The translations under genes and the position numbers were made by a program. From assembly GCA_003209225.1 (NCBI GenBank), contig QCRZ01000008.1, positions 1-36,282 on the forward strand: 36,282 nt of DNA, written 5' to 3'. Under the pieces are notes generated by a model that was not told the origin of the DNA, made no database searches, and saw nothing but the letters and a program-made list of their open reading frames with translations. Source of the DNA: Pelagibacteraceae bacterium AG-464-B04. GTDB lineage: Bacteria; Pseudomonadota; Alphaproteobacteria; Pelagibacterales; Pelagibacteraceae. Below, piece after piece: positions 1 to 9,800 of the stretch (the first letter of the stretch is position 1; each line of letters starts with the position of its first letter).

Positions 1-1
1 G

Positions 2-775
2 TTAAACTTTTTTTCTTTTTAACGGATCACCCGATCTTCCGATTCTTGCAGAATCGTCTTCATCTTCATGGATCTGAGTATATCCATTGCTATCAGAAGC
101 TTTTTCAGAATTTCTATCTTTTTCCGGATTGTTTTTCTTTAATTGAATATCGTCAATTTCAAAAGCTTTGGCTGGTTCGTCATCTTTTTCAACATCTCCT
201 GAATTTGATTCGTATACTTGTATAGGTTTCTCTGTATTAATAACTCTACCCCCAATTTTTTTTCTTACCAGTGTTTTTTCCAAAGAAGATAATCTTTCAT
301 CTAAACTTTTATCTGATAATTGATTTTGAAGTGTTACAGATCTTTTCTCTAATGCCGTATTTTTAATAAATAAATCTAAAGTCTTTTTTTCTAATTCTTT
401 TTTTAATACGTTTATTCTTTCTTCATGTGATTTTTGTCTTGAGGTTTCAGAGAAATTATCTCTTACTCTTGACTCGAATAATGCTAATCTTTGCTCTAAT
501 AGTTTTTGGCTTTCAAGTTCTTTCTTTTTGTTTTCTAATTCTCTTTCAAGAGAAGATATTCTGTCACTGTATGAATTTTTTTCGTTTGCAACTTCTATTT
601 CTTTTGCATGTAAAGATTGATCAAGATCAATTAATTTTTTTTCTATAACATTCAGTTTAGATTCTTGAAACCATTCTTTTCCACATTTGCCACACCTAAC
701 TAGTCTTCCATCAAAACCGATCTGCTCAGCATTAATAGCAAACTTACTTTCTCCACATATGCAATCAATCAACAT
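2..775 (-). CDS. MJ0042-type zinc-ribbon protein with long coiled coil
   Basis: 257 residues, complete, with the stop codon at the very edge of the window. The N-terminus carries a short zinc ribbon of the MJ0042 type common at the start of alphaproteobacterial proteins: cysteines at about 5 and 7, then a CGKCG knuckle followed by Lys-Glu-Trp near residue 35. The first pair is spaced C-x-C rather than the usual C-x2-C. From about residue 45 to 170 the protein is Lys/Glu/Leu-rich with heptad-like spacing, so probably coiled coil. The tail is acidic and then basic (ends KRKKV), likely disordered. There is no signal peptide or membrane segment, so it is presumably cytoplasmic. The partner and function are unknown. 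It runs the same way as the phosphatase gene upstream but is separated from it by about 145 bp. Confidence 0.75.
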   Translation of the reverse strand: MLIDCICGESKFAINAEQIGFDGRLVRCGKCGKEWFQESKLNVIEKKLIDLDQSLHAKEIEVANEKNSYSDRISSLERELENKKKELESQKLLEQRLALFESRVRDNFSETSRQKSHEERINVLKKELEKKTLDLFIKNTALEKRSVTLQNQLSDKSLDERLSSLEKTLVRKKIGGRVINTEKPIQVYESNSGDVEKDDEPAKAFEIDDIQLKKNNPEKDRNSEKASDSNGYTQIHEDEDDSARIGRSGDPLKRKKV

Positions 776-831
776 AATTTTATATTACCCTCGCATTTAA
801 AAATTGATAGAAATAGTTTAGCAAAAAATTT

Positions 832-854
832 AACCTGTAGGTTGTTTTTTTTTT
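832..854. terminator. possible weak bidirectional terminator
   Basis: A short inverted repeat, AACC-TGTA-GGTT (832-843), is followed on the plus strand by G and ten Ts (845-854). On the minus strand, where both flanking genes lie, it is followed by AAATTTTTT. The stem is only four or five pairs, so this is a weak candidate for ending transcription of the phosphatase gene. Confidence 0.25.
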
Positions 855-919
855 AAAAAGAAACACTTTATTTAGTCATACTATTAATATTTATACAACA
901 TATAGTTGTATCTAAAATA

Positions 920-1630
920 CTAATAAATAAACTCTCTTTTTTCATCAATGTCATTTAAGCAAACGCAAGAAAGTTTACCAGTAAAAAAACATCCAGTGTC
1001 TATATTAATTCTATAAGGAAAATTAATAATTTCTTTCTCTGGAGTGTGCCCATGAACAATTATTTTACCAAAATTAAAATTCTTATCATAAAACTCTTTT
1101 GATCTTGACCATAAAAAATCCTTTTCTGTTTGTTCCTCTAGTTTTTTTTGAGGATCTATTCCTGCATGTACAAAAAAATAATTACCCAAAGTGTGAAATA
1201 GTTTTAAATTATTAAAAAAATCAATGTGATCTTTACTAATTTTTTTTAAAAAAAAATTCCTTAATTTTGCTATATTGTCGTCTTCAAATCCATCTTTTAT
1301 AAAATCAGCAACTTCTACACCATAACTTCTGAATGTTTTATCGGCACCTAGATTAAGCCAATAATACAAATTATTTATTTCATTAAATAAAAAATCAATC
1401 ATAACTTGTTCGTGATTTCCTTTTAAAAAAACTGATTTAACACCTTCTGCTTGCAGTTGTAAGATACGATTAATAACACCTTTTGAACTTGAGCCTCTGT
1501 CAATATAGTCGCCGAGGTACAATAATAAATCTTTGTCTTTATCAAATGTTGGGTAATCGAATATCTTATCTTGCAAAGCAACTAATTGCTTAATACAACC
1601 ATGAATATCTCCAATGGCAAATACGTTCAT
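920..1630 (-). CDS. PPP-family metallophosphatase (serine/threonine protein phosphatase type)
   Basis: 236 residues, the usual size for bacterial PPP phosphatases of the lambda-phosphatase/PrpA type. The binuclear-metal motifs are all visible in order: GDIHG (7-11), GDYIDRG (40-46), GNHE (71-74), then a His-Ala-Gly-Ile-Asp and a His-Gly-His-Thr-Pro motif in the C-terminal third. This predicts a cytoplasmic phosphomonoesterase acting on phosphoproteins; some members of the family also act on phosphotyrosine or on dinucleoside polyphosphates, so the substrate cannot be read from sequence. It lies about 2.4 kb from the Wzc-type tyrosine kinase gene, and no low-molecular-weight Wzb phosphatase is present in the window, so a role in the kinase cycle is possible but only inferred. 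Confidence 0.85.
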   Translation of the reverse strand: MNVFAIGDIHGCIKQLVALQDKIFDYPTFDKDKDLLLYLGDYIDRGSSSKGVINRILQLQAEGVKSVFLKGNHEQVMIDFLFNEINNLYYWLNLGADKTFRSYGVEVADFIKDGFEDDNIAKLRNFFLKKISKDHIDFFNNLKLFHTLGNYFFVHAGIDPQKKLEEQTEKDFLWSRSKEFYDKNFNFGKIIVHGHTPEKEIINFPYRINIDTGCFFTGKLSCVCLNDIDEKREFIY

Positions 1631-1695
1631 ATAATGTAATAATATATCAATTTGTTATAATTTATATATTACAATAATTTAATATTAATGATTGT

Positions 1696-2502
1696 ATGAA
1701 ATTCTTAAAGCAAAAAATTAAACATTTGCTAGATTTTATTTTTGGAAAATCTTATTTGGGTTTTTACAAAATAATTCCCGAATATGAATTAAAAACATTG
1801 ATAGAGCTCTTAAAACCATATGATTTGGGTTATAAATTAATTAGAGTTGGAGAGCAAAACGATGGTGGCTATCTCTTGCCCGATATCTTAGAAAAAGTCA
1901 AATATTGCTTTTCACCAGGTGTAGGAAGTTTTTCTGAATTTGAACGCTATTTAGAAAAAAGAAATATTAAATCCTTTTTAGCAGACTTCAGTGTGGATAA
2001 ACCAAAAGACATAGGCTTATGTGATTTTGAAAAAAAATTCATTAGAAGCTTTCAGTCAGATAATAGCTTAGAAATAAACAATTGGATTGAATCTAAGTTA
2101 AACACAGAAGATCAGCATAATTTGATGTTGCAAATGGACGTAGAGGGAGCAGAATATGAGCTAATAAACGCTATTAGCAATAAAAACTTGGCGAAGTTTA
2201 ATATATTAATTTTTGAATTTCACAATCTTCATTTGGTTGGTAATAGGTATTTTTTTCAGATAGTAAAATCTTGTATTGAAAAAATTAAGCTTCAATTTGA
2301 AATTTGCCATATACACCCTAATAACAATGGCTTTTTAAAAAATATTGGAAATTTAAAATTTGCAAGAGATATGGAAATAACATTTTTAAACAAAAAATTT
2401 GTAAAAGATAAAAAAAAAATTTCTTACTTACCTCACCCACTTGATAAAAAAAATAATATAAACTCTGGGGATATTAACCTACCTATTTATTGGTACAACT
2501 AA
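1696..2502 (+). CDS. FkbM-type SAM-dependent methyltransferase
   Basis: 268 residues, starting at the ATG 65 bp from the divergent phosphatase gene. The central part resembles FkbM-family methyltransferases, which O-methylate sugars or other small substrates using S-adenosylmethionine. Visible features are a GGYLLPD segment near residue 55, a Ser-Pro-Gly-Val-Gly-Ser segment probably at the SAM loop, and the family-typical Met-Asp-Val-Glu-Gly-Ala-Glu motif (147-153), followed by a strand rich in Ile/Phe (NILIFEFH). No membrane segment is evident. It sits beside the initiating sugar transferase on the opposite strand, so methylation of a surface glycan is the natural guess. The family assignment is fairly firm, the substrate unknown. 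Confidence 0.7.
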   Translation: MKFLKQKIKHLLDFIFGKSYLGFYKIIPEYELKTLIELLKPYDLGYKLIRVGEQNDGGYLLPDILEKVKYCFSPGVGSFSEFERYLEKRNIKSFLADFSVDKPKDIGLCDFEKKFIRSFQSDNSLEINNWIESKLNTEDQHNLMLQMDVEGAEYELINAISNKNLAKFNILIFEFHNLHLVGNRYFFQIVKSCIEKIKLQFEICHIHPNNNGFLKNIGNLKFARDMEITFLNKKFVKDKKKISYLPHPLDKKNNINSGDINLPIYWYN

Positions 2503-2537
2503 CTAGAAATTTTTTTAACAAAACTTAAATTATATAT

Positions 2538-3935
2538 TCAATCAACTTTTTGGAAAAGTATAACAAAAGCAGTTCTAATAATAATGTAAAGATCCAACAT
2601 AAGATTCCAATTTTTTATATAATACAAATCATGTTGAAAACGTTTATCCATTTTTTCTTTATCATCAGTAGGTCCTCTATATCCATGTACCTGTGCCCAA
2701 CCTGTTAAACCCGGTAGACATTTATGTCTTTGCATAAAATTTAAAATTTCTTCTGAATAAAATGTAGTATGTTTAAGCATGTGAGGTCTTGGTCCAACAA
2801 TGGACATATCACCCTTCAAAACATTAGCTAGTTGAGGTAGCTCATCTATACTTAATCTTCTTAAAATCTTGCCAATCCCCGTCACTCTTTTATCTCCACT
2901 TTTTACCTGTTTACTTTCTTTTTCCATGCCTGAATTTGACAATGTGCGAAGTTTATAAATATTAAAAGATCTTCCATCCCATCCAGTTCTTTTTTGTTTA
3001 AAAAATATTGGAAAACCATCATTAAGAAGTATAAAAATTGACGATACTAAAATAATTGGAAAGGATAGTGCTAAAAACACCAAAGACAATACTCTATCAA
3101 GTAAGTTTTTTATAAAAAAATCTGTTCCATAAAAAGGAGAGAATGAAACATTGTAAAAGTCAAAACCCGCTTCACTATCCAGTCCTTCTATAAATTTAAA
3201 TTTTGATTCTGGGGAAATTAAACGACAATCAACCGAAAATTGCATAAATTTATCAATTAATTTTTCAATATGTATTTGAGTTTTTATTGAAGAAACTATC
3301 CATATTTGACCAATAGCATGATGGTTAAAAACATAATTAATATCATCTTGTAAACTAAACCTGGGTACTCCATAGAAATGGGTGTCCGCACTATCTTCAT
3401 CTATGGTGATTAAACATTTAATAACTGAGTTACTTATTTTCTTTGGAAATTTTTTTATAATATTTTTGCAATTAACGGCGTCACCTACTATTAGTATATT
3501 TCTTTGAATAACATTTGAGTAGATAAGAGAACGGTAAAATAAATCAAATAAAACCTTTAAAATTACTAATGAAAAAAAACTCATTATAAAAGTAGAAAAG
3601 AACCATATACGAGAATAAGAATCAGTTACTTTAAATACTACTGATAAAATAATACAAATAATAAAAGTTTGTATTAGTACTATTAATTCAATTCTAAAAA
3701 ATCGAGCTGTACCTATAAAATATCTATTATCTCTTGACTTTAGTATTCCAAATATAAAAAAAACAACTACGATTAAGACTGATCCTTTAACGTAAGTATC
3801 GGATAAATTAAAAGTTCCTTCTCTAAGATAATATGAATATGCAGAACACGTATATAAAGATATTGAAATAATTAAAAAATAAAATTGAATAAAAATTTTA
3901 TCATTTCTTTGAAAAAATTTTTCTATCAGTTTCAT
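2538..3935 (-). CDS. polyprenyl-phosphate sugar-1-phosphate transferase (WcaJ/PssY type)
   Basis: 465 residues, the normal length for the large polyisoprenyl-phosphate hexose-1-phosphate transferases. The N-terminal third holds about four hydrophobic segments, then a soluble CoA-binding-like middle domain, a further hydrophobic segment near 280-305, and the C-terminal bacterial sugar transferase domain. That domain shows KQKRTGWDG, the Leu-Ser-Ile-Asp-Glu-Leu-Pro-Gln-Leu active-site segment with the Asp364-Glu365 dyad, Ser-Ile-Val-Gly-Pro-Arg-Pro, and Leu-Pro-Gly-Leu-Thr-Gly-Trp. It transfers a sugar phosphate from a UDP-sugar to undecaprenyl phosphate in the inner membrane, the first step of repeat-unit assembly. 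It lies 55 bp downstream of the Wzc-type gene on the same strand, and the two are probably co-transcribed. The exact sugar cannot be told. Confidence 0.93.
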   Translation of the reverse strand: MKLIEKFFQRNDKIFIQFYFLIISISLYTCSAYSYYLREGTFNLSDTYVKGSVLIVVVFFIFGILKSRDNRYFIGTARFFRIELIVLIQTFIICIILSVVFKVTDSYSRIWFFSTFIMSFFSLVILKVLFDLFYRSLIYSNVIQRNILIVGDAVNCKNIIKKFPKKISNSVIKCLITIDEDSADTHFYGVPRFSLQDDINYVFNHHAIGQIWIVSSIKTQIHIEKLIDKFMQFSVDCRLISPESKFKFIEGLDSEAGFDFYNVSFSPFYGTDFFIKNLLDRVLSLVFLALSFPIILVSSIFILLNDGFPIFFKQKRTGWDGRSFNIYKLRTLSNSGMEKESKQVKSGDKRVTGIGKILRRLSIDELPQLANVLKGDMSIVGPRPHMLKHTTFYSEEILNFMQRHKCLPGLTGWAQVHGYRGPTDDKEKMDKRFQHDLYYIKNWNLMLDLYIIIRTAFVILFQKVD

Positions 3936-3990
3936 TTTATTATTTTTTTATTTATCTAAACTTAAAATTGAAAGTACTAAAAGAAAATTT

Positions 3991-6198
3991 TTAACTGTAT
4001 GATTTGTACTTTCTATAGTATCCTCCGTATTGATAATATCCATAGTAACTTGCATTTGAAGTATCTAGGTCATTAAACACTAGCCCATCGACTGAAACAT
4101 TAACATTTTTTAATTTTTTAACCGCAGATTTAATTCCAGCAAATTTTGTTACTCTTGATCTTGCAATAATTAGATTATGATCAGTTGCTTGACTTATAAA
4201 AAGTGTATCACTGACAGGTTGAATTGGTGGAGTATCTAAAATTATATAGTCGTAGTGTTGTTTTAAAGAATCTAAAAATTCTTTTAATTTACTTGGTGTA
4301 GTTAAATCAGTTAAGTCGGATCTTCTTGCTCCAGATGTCATTAATTTTATATTTGAACCTGGTAATTCAATAATTGTATCAGAAAAATTTGTATCACCTT
4401 GAATTAAGTCACTAAAGCCTGCTTTAGTTTTTAAATCACTTTGGTTCATCTCATTCAAAACTGATGGTCTTCTTATATCTGTTTCAATCAAAAGAACTTT
4501 TCCAATTTTTGAAAAAGCTAACGCAATGTTTAGTGCAATGGTTGTTTTACCTTCTCCAGAATAAGTGGATGTTAATAATATTGACTTATTTTTCTTATAT
4601 TTGGCAACTAAAAGAGTCCTTAAGGTTCTTATACTCTCTGAAAACTCAGAATTAACATCTTCTAAAAAAATTTGAGACAAGTGATATCCTTTATCTAACT
4701 TTGTTACGCTAGGCAATGTGGCTAGAACTGGTATATCTAGCTTATCTAAATTTGAAGGCTCAACAACGGTATTTCTATTGAATTCGAAATAAATTAACAA
4801 ACCAAATAAAATTAAAAGCGATATAAAATACATCATATAAGTTATTCTTTTAATATTAGGAGAAATAGGTATGGCTGGTAGAAGTGCTGCTTGAATTATT
4901 TTAACATTAGATGATTGAAGTTCTTTTACTTCATTTGTTTCTTTCATCCTTTGAAGAAAAGTTTCATAGATTTTACTAGTTATCTCAACTTCTCTTTCAT
5001 ACTTTCGAATCTCTGCATCTTTTTCTTCTAGCTCTTGTAAGTCATTTTTAGCTAAATTTAACTCTTCTTCACTTGAAACAATAAATGATTTTAAATTTGA
5101 TAGTTCAAAAGCTGAAGCTGTAATATTTTCTTGTAATATTTCTTTAAGTCTATTATCCAAATTCTCTTTGGTTTTAAACATTTTTTTTAGTTTTGGATGC
5201 TCATCTTTATAAACAATTTGTAGTGCCTCAATATTGTTTTCTGTAGAGCTTATATTTGTTCTTATTGCATCAACCTCTTTTTTATTTCTTAAATCAGCAA
5301 TAGCTAATAATTCTTCAATGTTACCTTCTGCAAGCTTAATAGCTGTTAGATCATTTTCTTTTTTTTGTAACTCTCTATTAGCATCAATAATTCGTTTAGA
5401 AACTGATTTAATTTGATCTGTTTTTAAGGTTTTAATATTTCCTATATCTGTTAATTTATTTTTTTTTTTATATTTCAGCAGTTCTTTTTCTGCAGCTTCC
5501 ATATTTACTAAAAGTTCAGATAACCTGATATTAATTTGTTTATTTGCATGAGCTGTAATTTTAACTTTAGTATCTACATCATATCGCAAATACGACTCTA
5601 TTAGCTCCGTCAAAAGAAATTTTGCAAGTTCTGGGTTATTTGATTTAAAAGAAAGTTCAATTACATCACTATTTCTAATATTTCTGACTGAATAATTGGC
5701 TTTCATATAGTTTTTTAATGATGGGCTGATATCTACAGTTAATTTTTTTTTTGTTTTTTTGTCTGGTTGAAATAATATAAGTTTTTTTAAAGCTGCTGTT
5801 TTATTTTTAATAAAACTCTTAGGAATTATTCTAATTAAATTTGCTATTTTCTTTTTTCTTTCTTCATCTCTTAGAACTCCATTAAGAATTTCATCACTTC
5901 TCATTATTTGAATTTGGTTGTTAATATGATTGAAACCACCTAATTGGCCACCTGCATCCCCTGAGTAAACTTCTTCTATATCAACTATTTTTTTAACTTC
6001 TGATTCGATTACCAAAGTAGCTGTACTTTTAAAAATTGGGTTTATATTTAAAGCTACCAAATAACCTAACAAACCAAACGCTAACGGAATTAAAAAAAGT
6101 AATTTTTTATATTTTAAAAAAGTTATCCAGTAATGAGTAAGATCTAACTGCTCATTAATAGAGTCTAATTTATCAATTAGTGTATTTTTCTTTTCCAT
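3991..6198 (-). CDS. wzc: Wzc-type polysaccharide co-polymerase and BY-kinase
   Basis: 735 residues, close to the usual length of fused Wzc/ExoP proteins. A membrane segment near 30-52 and another near 450-471 flank a long periplasmic coiled-coil region. The cytoplasmic kinase follows, with Walker A Ser-Gly-Glu-Gly-Lys551-Thr, Walker A-prime Glu-Thr-Asp574, and Walker B Ile-Leu-Asp655-Thr-Pro-Pro. The last 20 residues hold nine tyrosines, the usual autophosphorylation cluster. It controls chain length and works with the Wza-type exporter at 13.6-14.7 kb. The segment after the A-prime domain reads SGARRSDLTDL in place of the more usual proline-rich Asn-Pro-Ser-Glu-Leu motif, a small departure. 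The first of a two-gene minus-strand unit with the initiating transferase. Confidence 0.93.
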   Translation of the reverse strand: MEKKNTLIDKLDSINEQLDLTHYWITFLKYKKLLFLIPLAFGLLGYLVALNINPIFKSTATLVIESEVKKIVDIEEVYSGDAGGQLGGFNHINNQIQIMRSDEILNGVLRDEERKKKIANLIRIIPKSFIKNKTAALKKLILFQPDKKTKKKLTVDISPSLKNYMKANYSVRNIRNSDVIELSFKSNNPELAKFLLTELIESYLRYDVDTKVKITAHANKQINIRLSELLVNMEAAEKELLKYKKKNKLTDIGNIKTLKTDQIKSVSKRIIDANRELQKKENDLTAIKLAEGNIEELLAIADLRNKKEVDAIRTNISSTENNIEALQIVYKDEHPKLKKMFKTKENLDNRLKEILQENITASAFELSNLKSFIVSSEEELNLAKNDLQELEEKDAEIRKYEREVEITSKIYETFLQRMKETNEVKELQSSNVKIIQAALLPAIPISPNIKRITYMMYFISLLILFGLLIYFEFNRNTVVEPSNLDKLDIPVLATLPSVTKLDKGYHLSQIFLEDVNSEFSESIRTLRTLLVAKYKKNKSILLTSTYSGEGKTTIALNIALAFSKIGKVLLIETDIRRPSVLNEMNQSDLKTKAGFSDLIQGDTNFSDTIIELPGSNIKLMTSGARRSDLTDLTTPSKLKEFLDSLKQHYDYIILDTPPIQPVSDTLFISQATDHNLIIARSRVTKFAGIKSAVKKLKNVNVSVDGLVFNDLDTSNASYYGYYQYGGYYRKYKSYS

Positions 6199-6371
6199 TT
6201 TTTTATAAACAACTTTTCCTTTATATTTTTTTAGAAAAATTTATTTTTTAAGTATATACTAATCAGAACCAACAAAGTTTACAATTATAAGTTGTATTAT
6301 GATTGTTCGTTTTTTTACAACACTTAGTGGGCTTTATGCCTATTTCACTAGATATTGATATCAAAAAAAAT
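6199..6371. other. spacer with imperfect stem-loop, upstream of wzc
   Basis: The 173-bp gap between the Wzc gene and the small membrane-protein gene must hold the wzc promoter. On the minus strand a TATAAT lies at 6284-6289, without a convincing -35 at normal spacing. An imperfect stem-loop occurs at 6325-6350: TAGTG-GGC, loop TTTAT, GCC, a five-base bulge, CACTA. Nothing else recognisable is seen. Confidence 0.3.
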
Positions 6372-6836
6372 TTACTTTGATAATATTATCATCTTAGTTT
6401 CTTCACTAAATTTAGGAATATTTCTCAAATAAAATATTCTAAGTGCGGTTTTCATTTCATCGTTATTTTTAGAGAGAATAACCGCATTTTGAAAGCTTTT
6501 TTCAAAGTCTACGGAGTATTCTTTGTTAACTATTGAGTAAAGCATTTTGTTGTTCCAATAGAAGTAATCTAATGCTGATTTACCTTCAGTGGCAATCATG
6601 AGAATATAAAGTTTTTTGCTATTCTGATTTCGGCTTCGAAGATGTTTTTTTGAATAACCAACTGGTTTTTTAAAAAGCTCAGAATAATTATATGGTGAGA
6701 AATTCCAGGATTTTAATAAAAAACCCTCGATTCTGTGATTAAATAGCAAAATTAAAATGAAGAAAATATTATAGAAAATGATTATAATTAAGCCAAAAAT
6801 TAATAGCTTGTGAAAGAACTTTGAAAATATAGACAT
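6372..6836 (-). CDS. small membrane-anchored protein of unknown function
   Basis: About 154 residues if begun at the ATG whose complement is 6834-6836; a TTG five codons further upstream is possible. I do not recognise the family. A single hydrophobic segment (about 10-32, very Ile/Phe-rich) is followed by a basic, Asn/Lys/Tyr-rich soluble part with a hydrophobic YILMIAT stretch around residue 77 and a helical tail. Topology would be N-terminal anchor with the rest probably periplasmic. The composition and length look like a real protein rather than a shadow, and it has no other gene over it. Its ATG shares the CATG palindrome with the ATG of the divergent giant gene, so each gene's upstream control must lie inside the other. 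Confidence 0.55.
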   Translation of the reverse strand: MSIFSKFFHKLLIFGLIIIIFYNIFFILILLFNHRIEGFLLKSWNFSPYNYSELFKKPVGYSKKHLRSRNQNSKKLYILMIATEGKSALDYFYWNNKMLYSIVNKEYSVDFEKSFQNAVILSKNNDEMKTALRIFYLRNIPKFSEETKMIILSK

Positions 6837-9800
6837 GCTTAAAAATACCAAAAAAACGTTTAAATTTATATTAAAAAACTCTATTTTTTTATTAATATTA
6901 TTTATTCTATTTTATAATAACGGCCTCAGGGCTGAAGAAGAGAGAAAAAAGTTTGTTGGATTTATTGATACTCTAGAGGGCACCGTAACCAAAGAGGATG
7001 GTGACAACATTGTTGAATTAAAAGAATTTGACCAAATTTTTGAAAATGAAACTATCAAGTTAGATTCGAATTCTTCTATTGTGGTTTCCTTTGTTGATAA
7101 TTCAATTTTAACTTTATCAAATGAATCTGAACTCTTAATAGAAAAATTTGATGACACAACGGAAGAGCCAATTTTTATAATAAGTATTCCTAAAGGTAAA
7201 GTTCTTTTCGAATCTGGAGCAATAGCAAAAAAAGAAAACGGAATCATGAAGATCAAATTATCTGATATGGAAGTAATTCTTAGAGGAACATGTTTTACTG
7301 CTAATGTTAGTGAAGAATCTGTAACAGTAGCTCTTGTTGCGGACTCGATGGGTAATGTTGGTAAACTCGATGTAACTACTGCAGATGGTCAAATCACAAC
7401 CATCGATGAAGAAGCTGCTGGCGTAAATATTTCTGCGGGTAATCAAATTGAAACTTTGGTGCTGAGTGATGAGGAAAGGGATGCAGCAACAGAATCAATT
7501 AAAGAAATTGCTGTTCAGTCAGTAACCCAAAGTGAAGAAAACATTGAGCGTCAATTACAAAAAAAACTTGCGGCCGGTACAATGCCCGATGCGAATGGTG
7601 ATGGTGTAGCGGATTTAGCAGACGTTGAATCTTTCAAAGCTGATCTATTAGAAGCTAAAGAAGCCAAACTAGAATATCTCGTTCAAGAGTCTACTGAAGA
7701 TCTAAGTTTATTGTCAGAAATTATTGTTAAATCAAATTCTGATACCTCGATTCAGTTAATGGAAGATATGATGGAGAATAATGCAGAAAGTACAGCTCTG
7801 TTAATGACAGAAATTGCTGAACAAAATTTTGATATTTTTACTCACGTAGCTCAAGCTGATATTGGAAACTTTGAAGATCTAAGAGAATCTATTGTAAATG
7901 AAATGATTCAAGATGAAAGTGATTTTGTTGCCGATACGATGGCACAAATGATGGCTGTAAGTAACGCATCAACGAGTTCATATATGATAAATGAAATTTC
8001 AATTATTGAAGGTACTGACACTGTTGGTGCAGGTTTGGCAATGGATGTATTAGCAACATTTGCGGAAGTTGCTTCAGAAAAAATGACAGAATTTTACGAA
8101 GATGATGCTCAAATGATGGATACATTGTCAACTCATGCCTTTGAATATGCAACAGAAGATGACATCGACATGATATCAGATATGATGCAGGAAACTCCTG
8201 GACAAAATACTGCTTATTTAATGGCTAGTATGATTGAACATAACGCTGAAATGATAGCAGATGTTTATGAAAACTTAGCTGAGCAAGATTTTGATTTGTT
8301 CGAACATATTGAAACAGCAAGAGACGAATCTGCAATGATGTACGGAGATATGCAGGAAGAACCTGACCCTTATGGTTACGATCCTTATATGACAGAACCT
8401 GATCCTTATTATGATCCTTATATGTCTGAACCTGATCCTTATTATGATCCTTATATGTCAGAACCTGATCCTTATGGTTACGATCCTTATATGACAGAAC
8501 CTGATCCTTATTATGATCCTTATATGACAGAACCTGATATTTATATGCCAATGCCAAATGACGATATGATGATGATGATGGCTCAAGATCAATTTTTCAA
8601 TAGTTTAAAGGGAGATATTTTCTCAGAAATTATTAACCACAGCGAAGGAACTGCTGCTGAAATTACTGCTGATCTTATGATGAATTCTACCGGTGACAGC
8701 GCAATGTTCATGATGGAAACAATGATGTATTCCAATCCCGAACTGGTAGGTGACGTTATGGCAAACTTTGTTGAGGAAGATTTTGATATTTTTGAACATT
8801 TTGAGGAGGAACCAGAATATGAGGAAGAATATCCAGGATATATAGACCCAACTATAGGAGAAATGCCAGAAATGGAAACTCTACCTGGTGATGAAATAGC
8901 ACTGATGCCAACCGACGACCCTGCCATGACAACTAAAAGCAAAAAAGGTTTAAACAAAGAAGCACGACAAGCGCAAAAAGCAGAAAGAAAAGCAGAAAAA
9001 GAAAGATTAAGAGCTGAAAAGAAAGCTGCAAGATTAGAAAAAAAAGAAGCAAAAAAATTAGAAAGACAAAGGAAGAAAGAAGAAAAAAAATTTGCAAGAG
9101 AACTAAAACAAGAACAAGAAGAAATGGGAATAGATATGGGACCAATGTTTGAAAATGAGTCTCCAATGGATGCAGATTTTTATGCTGTACAAGATCTCAA
9201 AGCAAACATCATCGGAGAAATGATTATGCATGGTGGTGAAGACACAATGGACACAATGGCGCAAATGATTGCACAAAGTGACGATGCCGAAACCTCAACA
9301 TTAATTTTTGAAACGGTGATGGAGCAATCAGAAATGCTGGAAACCATGCCATCAGAAAATTTTGAAAGTGGTGATAACTTGTCATTAGAATTATTAAGTA
9401 GTTTAAATGATTATGAACCAGATATGATGGACACTTTGTATGAAGAACAATCGAGTTTAATGGATACTGTAATAGAAGATGCCTTTGAAGAAGTTTCTGA
9501 AGAAGATATTGAAGCGATTGCCGATATAATCATAGAATCTGATAATGAAGAAATGGCCTCAGCGGTTTTTGAAAATATGATGGAATCTTCAGATCAGAAT
9601 ATGATTTCAGATGTATTTGTTGAAGTTGCTAGTGAGTCTCCGGAAACTTTTGTTGCAATGGCTGAAATGGATGTAGAATTATATGAAAATATTTCTATGG
9701 AAACCTATACTAGTGAAGATATGTCTGCAGAAAATTTAATGGCAAGTATAATGGCAGATGAAGGTTATACTCCTACAACAACTGCTACAGATTTTAATGA

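Noticed and set aside
427-648. Plus-strand hydrophobic ORF in the zinc-ribbon gene
   Set aside because: Antisense shadow of a Lys/Glu-rich coiled-coil coding region.
8225-8557. Minus-strand ORF with Lys-Asp-His repeats opposite the Asp-Pro-Tyr array
   Set aside because: Its repeats are the mirror image of the coding repeats on the plus strand; no start context or neighbours support it.
8933-9166. Minus-strand Leu/Phe-rich ORF resembling a membrane protein
   Set aside because: It is the antisense of the Lys/Glu-rich helix, where AAA/GAA codons read as TTT/TTC.
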